Source: Flavobacterium sp. (GTDB taxonomy: Bacteria; Bacteroidota; Bacteroidia; Flavobacteriales; Flavobacteriaceae). Taken from it: DNA of 15,715 bases. Position 1 is the first letter of the stretch. Every line of letters starts with the position of its first letter. Positions 5,985-12,925 of the stretch are shown here, one piece after another. The translations under genes were made by a program, and so were the position numbers. Location of the stretch: assembly GCA_024642295.1 (NCBI GenBank), contig JAHEBK010000009.1:1-15715 (forward strand), written 5' to 3'. Under the pieces are notes generated by a model. The model ran no database searches. It worked only from the letters and a program-made list of their open reading frames with translations, and was not told the origin of the DNA.

Positions 5985-8813
5985 TTGAACTTATTTTCCA
6001 AAATACTTCTGTTACTACTTTTTTTATTCATTTCAGCAAAACAATATGGCCAACACCATTCCCAGTTGTTTGTTGAAGTAAATATGGAAGATAAAATTTT
6101 AAATATTCAGCAAAAAATTACTTACCACAATCAATCTACAGATTCCATCGGTACGATTGTTTTAAACGATTGGAATAACGCTTTTTCAAATGTAAATTCT
6201 CCTCTTGCCAAACGTTTTTCAGATGAGTTTTACAGAGGATTTCATTTAGCCAAAGAAGAAGAACGCGGCAGCACTCAAAACATTACCATTATTGACCAAA
6301 ATAAATTATTTCTTATATGGCAACGCACTACAGACAACCCAGATGTCATTAGTATTAAATTAAGAGAGAAACTGGCTCCAAACGAAAAAATAGCCCTACA
6401 ACTCACTTACATTGTAAAAGTTCCAAGTGATCGTTTTACTAGATTTGGATACAATGATTTGGATGGAATGAATTTAAGAAATTGGTATCTTACTCCTGCC
6501 CGTTATCAAAATCATCAATTCATTATCTATAACAATAATAACCTAGATGATATTGTTAACGCCATTTGTGATTACAACATTGAATTAAAAATCCCAAAAA
6601 AATATTCAATCGCTACCGACTTAAATAGTACTATTTCTACTCAAACTCAAACATCTTCAATTTATCAACTTCATGGTACAAAAAGAACTGATTTTAGTTT
6701 GATTTTAGAACCTATCTCTACATTTGAAAATTTTCAAATCGAAGATTTAAATGTTGTAACCAACCTAAAAGATACTAAATTATCATCCGTACAAAAAGCT
6801 ATAATTGTTGATTGTGTCGTAAAATACACCACTAATATAATTGGAAAATATCCATTTGATAAAATAATAGTTTCACAAACCGATTATGAAAAAAATCCCT
6901 TTTATGGATTAAACCAGTTACCTTCTTTTATAAGTCCATTTTCAGACACTTTTGTCTATGAAATTACGTTTTTAAAAACTTTTTTAAATGTTTTTTTAAA
7001 AAACAGTCTCGCATTAGACCAAAGAAAGGATGCTTGGATTCACGATGCAATTCAAGTATATACTATGATGAAATATATAGAAGTCAACCATCCAAATAGT
7101 AAAATGATGGGGAGCGCTTCAAGTTTCAAGCTATTAAAAAGTTTTAATTTAACCAATCTAAATTTCAACGAGCAGTATAGTTATTTCTATATGCTAATGG
7201 CTAGAAAAAATCTTGACCAACCACTGAGTCTTCCCAAAAACGAATTAATTAAATTCAATGAACAAATTGCCAGTAAATATCGGGCTGGATTAAGCTTGCG
7301 CTATCTTGATAATTATCTCGAAAATAATGTGGTTGTAAACAGTATCCACGAATTATACACTACTAAACAAGGTCTTGAAGTAAAAAACAATGATTTTGAA
7401 ACGATAGTAAAGAAAAATACAAATCAAAACATTGACTGGTTCTTTAATACCATTATTAATTCCAGAAAAGCGATTGACTATAAATTTTCAGACGTATTAA
7501 AAACCAAGGACAGTATTACTTTTAACATAAAAAACAAGACAGGGGTTATAGTTCCAATTCCTATTTATGGTATAAAAAATGGAGCAATTGTTTTTAAAAA
7601 ATGGTTAAACCCTAAAAACAATGACAGTCTTTATACTATTGAACGTAATAATGCTGATAAAATAGTTTTAAATTATAAAAACGAAGTTCCTGAATACAAC
7701 CTTCGAAACAATTGGAAATCATTAAGAGGTTTTTTTCCCAACAATCGTCCCGTAAAATTCGTATTCATGAAAGACCTAGAAGATCCTTATTACAATCAGG
7801 TTTTATATGTCCCAACCTTAGAATACAACCTTTATGACGGATTTATTCCAGGAATACGACTTCATAACAAAACAATTCTAGACAAACCATTCACTTTTGA
7901 TGTAACACCAGCTTATTCTATTGGAGCCAAAACATTTTCAGGATCAGGTTCATTAGTGGTTAATCAAAATTATAGAGAAAGTGCACTGTTTAATGTTCGC
8001 TACGCTCTTTCAGGCTCCTATTTCCATTATGCACCTGACGCTACTTATCTAAAATTCAACCCAAACGTACAAATTAAATTTAGAGACAATGATTTTAGAG
8101 ACAATCGAAAAGAACTTATTTATATACGCCAAGTGATTGTAAATAGAGAAATAAGTAAAATTATTCCAACTGACTTTTCAGAAAACTATTCTGTATTTAA
8201 TGCTAAATATTACAACACAAAAACTGAAGTTACAAATCACTTTAGTTTTATGTCTGAAATTCAAATTTCTAATAAATTCAGTAAAGCAATAACAGAACTA
8301 TCCTATCGCAAATTATTCGAAAACAATCATCAAGTCAACCTTCGCTTTTACGCTGGAGCCTTTTTACACAATAAAACAAATACTGATTTTTTTAGTTTTT
8401 CACTGGACAAACCAACAGATTATTTGTTTGATTACAATTACTATGGTAGATCTGAAAACTCTGGTTTTTTCAGCCAACAATTAATCATTGCCGAAGGTGG
8501 TTTCAAATCCAAATTAAATATGCCTTTTGCCAATCAATGGATTACTACTTTGAATGGCGGATACAATATTTGGAATTGGGTTGAAGTGTATGGAGATATT
8601 GGCTTTTTAAAAAACAAATACCACAACGAACGCTTTTTATTCGATAGTGGAATTCGTCTGAATTTAGTCACTGATTATTTTGAAGTTTACTTTCCGGTCT
8701 ATTCTTCAAATGGTTGGGAAATCAGTCAAAACAATTACAACGAAAAAATCAGATTTGTCATCACTTTATCACCAAAAATCATCACCAATCTATTCAATAG
8801 AAAATGGTTTTAA
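5985..8813 (+). CDS. Secreted M1/gluzincin peptidase-like protein without zinc site, fused to an outer-membrane beta-barrel
   Basis: The 942-residue protein starts with a signal peptide (about residues 1-22, MNLFSKILLLLLFLFISA). Residues about 25-250 resemble the N-terminal beta domain of M1 aminopeptidases. Residues about 260-490 resemble the catalytic domain: FDKIIVSQTDYEKNPFYGLNQL (291-312) corresponds to the strand leading to the GxMEN loop. There is no HExxH anywhere. The region where it is expected (about 325-340, EITFLKTFLNVF) has no histidine, and the later W-x-N-E-G zinc-ligand motif reads WIHDA (351-355). From about 600 to the end the sequence alternates polar and aromatic residues in beta-hairpin fashion and closes on Phe942, as in outer-membrane barrels. 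The TTG start at 5985 is required, since the next in-frame ATG (6084) would remove the signal peptide. Similar Flavobacteriia proteins are annotated as gluzincin-family metallopeptidases; catalytic activity is unlikely here. A surface binding or transport-related role is only a guess. Confidence 0.75.
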   Translation: MNLFSKILLLLLFLFISAKQYGQHHSQLFVEVNMEDKILNIQQKITYHNQSTDSIGTIVLNDWNNAFSNVNSPLAKRFSDEFYRGFHLAKEEERGSTQNITIIDQNKLFLIWQRTTDNPDVISIKLREKLAPNEKIALQLTYIVKVPSDRFTRFGYNDLDGMNLRNWYLTPARYQNHQFIIYNNNNLDDIVNAICDYNIELKIPKKYSIATDLNSTISTQTQTSSIYQLHGTKRTDFSLILEPISTFENFQIEDLNVVTNLKDTKLSSVQKAIIVDCVVKYTTNIIGKYPFDKIIVSQTDYEKNPFYGLNQLPSFISPFSDTFVYEITFLKTFLNVFLKNSLALDQRKDAWIHDAIQVYTMMKYIEVNHPNSKMMGSASSFKLLKSFNLTNLNFNEQYSYFYMLMARKNLDQPLSLPKNELIKFNEQIASKYRAGLSLRYLDNYLENNVVVNSIHELYTTKQGLEVKNNDFETIVKKNTNQNIDWFFNTIINSRKAIDYKFSDVLKTKDSITFNIKNKTGVIVPIPIYGIKNGAIVFKKWLNPKNNDSLYTIERNNADKIVLNYKNEVPEYNLRNNWKSLRGFFPNNRPVKFVFMKDLEDPYYNQVLYVPTLEYNLYDGFIPGIRLHNKTILDKPFTFDVTPAYSIGAKTFSGSGSLVVNQNYRESALFNVRYALSGSYFHYAPDATYLKFNPNVQIKFRDNDFRDNRKELIYIRQVIVNREISKIIPTDFSENYSVFNAKYYNTKTEVTNHFSFMSEIQISNKFSKAITELSYRKLFENNHQVNLRFYAGAFLHNKTNTDFFSFSLDKPTDYLFDYNYYGRSENSGFFSQQLIIAEGGFKSKLNMPFANQWITTLNGGYNIWNWVEVYGDIGFLKNKYHNERFLFDSGIRLNLVTDYFEVYFPVYSSNGWEISQNNYNEKIRFVITLSPKIITNLFNRKWF

Positions 8814-8926
8814 ACCAATGTTTTTATTACATAATAAATACCTATTCTTTATTAAAAAAATATATAAAACAAAAAACACTTGATTTTATGTAAAATATCT
8901 AATGAATTTTAAACTTTTTTTTTCAT

Positions 8927-8965
8927 TAATGCATTATGAAAATAGCCAGTTTTTAAGTAAATTTG
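8927..8965 (+). promoter_or_regulatory. Candidate promoter region of the E1 dehydrogenase gene with a 10-bp palindrome
   Basis: TAAATTTG at 8958-8965 matches the TAnnTTTG -7 box, 27 bases before the ATG at 8993. TAATGCATTA at 8927-8936 is a perfect 10-base palindrome lying where the -33 region would be, which is a possible operator position. The 179-base gap (8814-8992) is otherwise AT-rich with no other recognisable signal, and no clear hairpin terminates the barrel gene. Confidence 0.35.
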
Positions 8966-8992
8966 CATCACCAAGTTACACCTTCATAAACT

Positions 8993-11401
8993 ATGATAAA
9001 AGAAAAAAACAATACTGCATTAACATTTGAAGATTTCAAAACTGAAGTATTAAATGATTACACCATTGCCATAACAAGCAGGGAATGTAGTTTGTTAGGA
9101 AGAAAAGAAGTTTTAACAGGTAAAGCTAAGTTTGGAATTTTTGGTGATGGTAAAGAATTACCTCAAATTGCCATGGCAAAATTCTTCAAAAATGGTGATT
9201 TTAGGTCTGGATATTACCGTGACCAAACCTTTATGATGGCTATTGGCGAATTAACTGTCGAACAACTATTTGCTGGATTATATGGTAATACAGACATAAA
9301 AGAAGAACCGATGTCGGCGGGAAGACAAATGGGAGGTCATTTTGTTACACATAGTTTGAACGAAGATGGTTCTTGGAAAAATTTGGCACAGCAAAAAAAC
9401 TCAAGTGCTGACATCTCTCCTACAGCCGCACAAATGCCGCGTCTTCTTGGACTCGCTCAAGCTTCAAAAATATATAGAAACATTATCAATATTCCTAATC
9501 AAGCTAATTTTTCAGATAAAGGAAATGAAGTCGCTTGGGGGACAATTGGAAATGCAAGTACGTCAGAAGGAGTTTTTTTTGAAACTATAAATGCCGCAGG
9601 AGTATTACAAGTACCCATGGTAATAAGTATTTGGGATGATGAATATGGAATTTCAGTTCATGCCAAACACCAAACAACCAAAGAAAATATTTCTGAAATA
9701 TTAAAAGGCTTCCAAAAAGAAACTAACACTAATGGTCTTGAACTAATAAAAGTTAAAGGTTGGGATTATTCAGACCTTATTGCTGCTTATGAAAAAGCTG
9801 GTAATATTGCCCGAGAAAAACACATTCCCGTACTAATCCATGTTGAAGAACTAACACAACCTCAAGGACATTCTAGTTCAGGTTCACATGAAAGATATAA
9901 AAGTAAAGAACGTCTGGATTGGGAAAAGGAATTTGATTGCATCAGACAGATGCGACTATGGATGATTGCCATTAATATTGCTTCACCTGAAGAACTTGAC
10001 GAAATTGATGCTAAAGCAAAAAAAATAGTTCTTGAAGCCAAGAAAAAAGCATGGATTACTTTTATCACTCCTATTATCAATGAACAAAAGGAACTAGTTG
10101 CATTACTAGAAAAAATAGCTCCTTCCACCAAAAATATAGAGGAAATTCTTGTGCAAGCCAAAAGGCTAAAAAGCATCAAAGAACCTTTGAAAAAGGAAAT
10201 TTTAGTTGCCGCTCGTAAAAGCTTGCGACTGATTGAAAATAGTCCTGAAAAAACAGAACTTGTCAATTGGATTGCTTCTTTTACAAGAAAATATCAAGAT
10301 GCTTTTAGTAGAAATTTATATTCAGAATCTGAATTTAATGTATTTTCTGCCAAAGAAATAGCAGCTGAATATGAAGAAAATGCAAAACCTATTGCTGACG
10401 GTAGAATGATTATAAGAGATAATTTTGACGCTCTCTTTACCAAATATCCTGAAGCATTAATTTTTGGTGAAGATTCAGGAAATATTGGAGATGTGAATCA
10501 AGGTTTAGAAGGACTTCAAGAAAAATTTGGTGAATTGCGTGTAGCTGATGTTGGCATCCGCGAAGCTACTATTATAGGTCAAGGAATTGGAATGGCATTA
10601 AGAGGATTAAAGCCAATTGCTGAAATACAATATCTAGATTATTTGATCTATGCTATACAAATCATGAGTGATGATTTAGCTTCTTTACAATATAGAACAG
10701 CCGGAAGACAAAAAGCACCTTTAATTATTCGTACACGTGGACATCGATTAGAAGGTATTTGGCATTCTGGATCGCCTATGGGAATGATTATCAATGCCAT
10801 TAGAGGTATTCATGTATTGGTTCCTAGAAACATGACCAAAGCAGCTGGATTTTACAACTCACTTATGGAATGTGACGAACCAGCGGTTGTTATCGAATGT
10901 TTGAATGGTTACAGATTAAAAGAGAAAACACCTATTAATTTTGGCGCATTCAAAACTCCAATAGGTGTTGTTGAAACTATCAAAGACGGAACAGACATCA
11001 CTCTTGTTTCTTATGGCTCAACCTTACGATTAGTTGAACAAGCAGCAATAGAATTGATGGAAACAGGAATCAATTGTGAAGTTATTGACATTCAGTCATT
11101 AATCCCTTTTGATATTAATCATGATTTGGTTAAAAGTGTGATAAAAACCAATCGACTTTTGGTTATTGACGAAGACGTTCCAGGAGGTGCATCTGCTTAT
11201 ATATTACAACAAATTATAGAAGAACAAAATGGCTATCAGTATCTTGATAGTAAACCACAAACTTTAACTGCCAAAGCACATAGACCTGCTTATGGTACTG
11301 ATGGAGATTATTTTTCAAAGCCTTCTATTGAAGATATTTACGAAAAAGTTTACGCCATGATGAATGAAGTAAATCCATCTAAATATCCTAGCTTATATTA
11401 A
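8993..11401 (+). CDS. Fused alpha/beta E1 component of a branched-chain-type 2-oxoacid dehydrogenase
   Basis: This thiamine-diphosphate enzyme decarboxylates branched-chain 2-oxoacids (from Val, Leu, Ile) and passes the acyl group to lipoyl-E2, feeding iso-fatty acid synthesis. The 802 residues contain the alpha half (about 20-300), a helical linker (about 300-465) and the beta half (about 466-802). The alpha half shows SAGRQMGGHF (108-117), the cofactor region GTIGNASTSEG (183-193) and WDDEYG (214-219), and QGHSSSGSHERY (291-302). The beta half shows GEDSGNIGDV (492-501), VADVGIREATIIGQGIGMA (517-535), HSGSPMG (591-597) and DEDVPGGASAY (726-736). Canonical E1 alpha has GDG and NN in the two cofactor positions; here they are GNA and DD. 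Fusion of the halves is usual in Bacteroidetes. No E2 or E3 gene is adjacent. The substrate (branched-chain versus pyruvate) is inferred from overall resemblance. Confidence 0.88.
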   Translation: MIKEKNNTALTFEDFKTEVLNDYTIAITSRECSLLGRKEVLTGKAKFGIFGDGKELPQIAMAKFFKNGDFRSGYYRDQTFMMAIGELTVEQLFAGLYGNTDIKEEPMSAGRQMGGHFVTHSLNEDGSWKNLAQQKNSSADISPTAAQMPRLLGLAQASKIYRNIINIPNQANFSDKGNEVAWGTIGNASTSEGVFFETINAAGVLQVPMVISIWDDEYGISVHAKHQTTKENISEILKGFQKETNTNGLELIKVKGWDYSDLIAAYEKAGNIAREKHIPVLIHVEELTQPQGHSSSGSHERYKSKERLDWEKEFDCIRQMRLWMIAINIASPEELDEIDAKAKKIVLEAKKKAWITFITPIINEQKELVALLEKIAPSTKNIEEILVQAKRLKSIKEPLKKEILVAARKSLRLIENSPEKTELVNWIASFTRKYQDAFSRNLYSESEFNVFSAKEIAAEYEENAKPIADGRMIIRDNFDALFTKYPEALIFGEDSGNIGDVNQGLEGLQEKFGELRVADVGIREATIIGQGIGMALRGLKPIAEIQYLDYLIYAIQIMSDDLASLQYRTAGRQKAPLIIRTRGHRLEGIWHSGSPMGMIINAIRGIHVLVPRNMTKAAGFYNSLMECDEPAVVIECLNGYRLKEKTPINFGAFKTPIGVVETIKDGTDITLVSYGSTLRLVEQAAIELMETGINCEVIDIQSLIPFDINHDLVKSVIKTNRLLVIDEDVPGGASAYILQQIIEEQNGYQYLDSKPQTLTAKAHRPAYGTDGDYFSKPSIEDIYEKVYAMMNEVNPSKYPSLY

Positions 11402-11483
11402 ACAAAAGAAACCATTAAACAGCTACATCTCAAATTAAGTATACTGTTTTATATTTCAAATTTTCACAAACAAACAAAACCCA

Positions 11484-12221
11484 TTGAAAACTAAAGCCTT
11501 ATTCAACTGGAGCAGTGGTAAAGACTCTGCCCTAGCTTTATATAAAACATTACAAAATCCCGAATTAGAAATTTGCTGTTTACTTACAAGTGTAAACCAA
11601 CAATTTCAACGTATTTCAATGCATGGTGTACGCGTCGAATTATTACTCCAACAAGCAAAAAGCATTGGATTACCTCTTGAAATTATGAAAATTCCAGAAA
11701 TGCCAACTATGGAAGTTTATGAGGAAGTCATGTCGAATATGTTGACTAAACTTAAAGACCAAGGAATTACACATTCTATTTTTGGAGATATTTTCTTAGA
11801 AGATTTACGCAAATACCGCGAAGATAAATTGGCAACAATGGATTTCAAAGGGGTGTTCCCATTATGGAAAATCCCAACAACCGATTTGATTCAAGAATTT
11901 ATCGAATTAGGATTCAAAACCATTGTAGTTTGTGTCAATGAAAAATATCTTGACAAAAGTTTTGTTGGTCGTGTAATTGACCAAGATTTTATCGATGATT
12001 TGCCTGAAGGAGTTGATGTCTGTGGCGAAAACGGTGAATTTCACACCTTTACTTTTGATGGGCCAATTTTCTCTAAACCTATTGCTTTTGAAATTGGAGA
12101 AGTAGTATATCGTAAATATGAGAAACCAAAAGAAGCTAAACCATCCAATACCGCTTGTGATACCAACGATACAACAGCTTATGATTTTGGATTTTGGTAT
12201 TGTGATTTGATAAAAAAATAA
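11484..12221 (+). CDS. Dph6-like ATP pyrophosphatase (diphthine--ammonia ligase family)
   Basis: The 245-residue protein belongs to the MJ0570/Dph6 branch of N-type ATP pyrophosphatases, which adenylate a carboxylate and amidate it. The PP-loop SSGKDS at residues 10-15 binds ATP pyrophosphate. FGDIFLEDLRKYRED (100-114) and GENGEFHTF (181-189) are the family signatures. Eukaryotes and archaea use Dph6 for the last step of diphthamide synthesis on EF-2. Bacteria lack diphthamide, so the substrate here is unknown. The start is TTG at 11484: no in-frame ATG exists upstream, and the next ATG (11619) lies well past the PP-loop. The 82-base gap after the E1 gene has only a weak hairpin, so read-through from E1 is possible. 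The stop codon lies one base from the stop of the convergent DUF1697 gene. Confidence 0.85.
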   Translation: MKTKALFNWSSGKDSALALYKTLQNPELEICCLLTSVNQQFQRISMHGVRVELLLQQAKSIGLPLEIMKIPEMPTMEVYEEVMSNMLTKLKDQGITHSIFGDIFLEDLRKYREDKLATMDFKGVFPLWKIPTTDLIQEFIELGFKTIVVCVNEKYLDKSFVGRVIDQDFIDDLPEGVDVCGENGEFHTFTFDGPIFSKPIAFEIGEVVYRKYEKPKEAKPSNTACDTNDTTAYDFGFWYCDLIKK

Positions 12222-12251
12222 ACTACTTTTCATTATACATTTTAAGTAGTT
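12212..12251 (-). terminator. Candidate terminator of the DUF1697 gene, overlapping the end of the Dph6-like gene
   Basis: AACTACTT (12221-12228) and AAGTAGTT (12244-12251) form an 8-bp stem with a 15-base loop. Read on the minus strand, the stem is followed by TATTTTTTTA (12211-12220), a usable T-tract. On the plus strand no T-tract follows. The stem contains the last codons and stop of the DUF1697 gene, and the T-tract is the tail of the opposite gene. The long loop lowers confidence. Confidence 0.4.
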
Positions 12252-12774
12252 GAGTTACAGTATTCCAATTGCGAATTGTAGCCGTGACATTTAACTTCTT
12301 TTCAATATATTTTTGATCAAAACGAGTTTTCCCTGCTCCGACAGCATACTTGATAAATATACGATTACCATCTATTCTGGCTTCATCAGGCTTAAATTGA
12401 CTTATTTTTAAATTATTGATATTTTCCGCTTTTAATTCGACAGAAACAAAAGCAACATACAGTTTTTTAATATCCGTATCTTTTTCTTTTAAGAAAGGAT
12501 TATTAACAAAACAAGCTTCTAAATCTGCTTTATTAATCACAATCACAGGAACTTCATGACCAAATGCTTTGAAGATTTCTTGTTTGATTTTAAAACCTAC
12601 TGCTGCTGTACTATCTTCTTTGGTATCTACAAAAACATTTCCGGATTGAATATAGGTTTGTACATTAGTAAAACCAATTCCTTCCAAAGTTGTTTTTAAA
12701 ACCTCCATTTTCATCATATTGTGGCCTGAAACATTGATACCACGTAGTAAAGCAAGATGCGTTGTCATTGTCAT
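12223..12774 (-). CDS. DUF1697 domain-containing protein
   Basis: The 183-residue soluble protein shows the DUF1697 pattern: HLALLRGINVSG at residues 6-17, TNVQTYIQSGNVFVDT at about 36-51, and a C-terminal RNWNTVTQLL at about 168-177. No signal peptide or membrane helix is present. The family is widespread in bacteria and its function is not known. Two start codons, ATG at 12772-12774 and 12766-12768, are equally plausible. The gene is transcribed convergently to the Dph6-like gene, with one base between their stop codons, and divergently from recG across a 151-base gap that holds promoters for both. Confidence 0.88.
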   Translation of the reverse strand: MTMTTHLALLRGINVSGHNMMKMEVLKTTLEGIGFTNVQTYIQSGNVFVDTKEDSTAAVGFKIKQEIFKAFGHEVPVIVINKADLEACFVNNPFLKEKDTDIKKLYVAFVSVELKAENINNLKISQFKPDEARIDGNRIFIKYAVGAGKTRFDQKYIEKKLNVTATIRNWNTVTQLLKMYNEK

Positions 12775-12784
12775 TTTTTATTTT

Positions 12785-12815
12785 CAAAGATATTGGTTTG
12801 AATAAGAATTAACAA
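12785..12815 (-). promoter_or_regulatory. Bacteroidetes-type promoter for the DUF1697 gene
   Basis: On the minus strand TATCTTTG (12792-12785) matches the TAnnTTTG -7 box exactly, with a TTG -33 box at 12815-12813 separated by 20 bases. The start codon follows 10 bases after the -7 box. This is the best-spaced promoter candidate in the window. Confidence 0.5.
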
Positions 12816-12891
12816 TAGTAATTTTAAACAACCCTTTTATTGATTGAATATCGAAGTATGTTTACTGTTTCCAAATTTAAAAACAAAAAAC

Positions 12892-12899
12892 TATCTTCG
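12892..12899 (+). promoter_or_regulatory. Candidate -7 promoter box for recG
   Basis: TATCTTCG differs from TAnnTTTG at one base and lies 26 bases before the recG ATG. A convincing -33 box is not visible, although a TTG-like TTT stretch occurs near 12867-12870. Confidence 0.3.
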
Positions 12900-12925
12900 C
12901 TTTAGAAAGAAATTTAAGATTATAA

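Noticed and set aside
5855..6076. Open frame overlapping the terminator and the start of the barrel protein
   Set aside because: It starts within the terminator hairpin and overlaps the signal-peptide coding region in another frame; no family resemblance.
9862..10266. Open frame opposite the E1 linker region
   Set aside because: Antisense shadow of a strongly coding region, serine-rich with no recognisable domain.
11417..11449. Hairpin AAACAG/CTGTTT after the E1 gene as a terminator
   Set aside because: The stem is only 6 AT-rich base pairs with a 21-base loop and the T-tract is interrupted by A residues; too weak to call.
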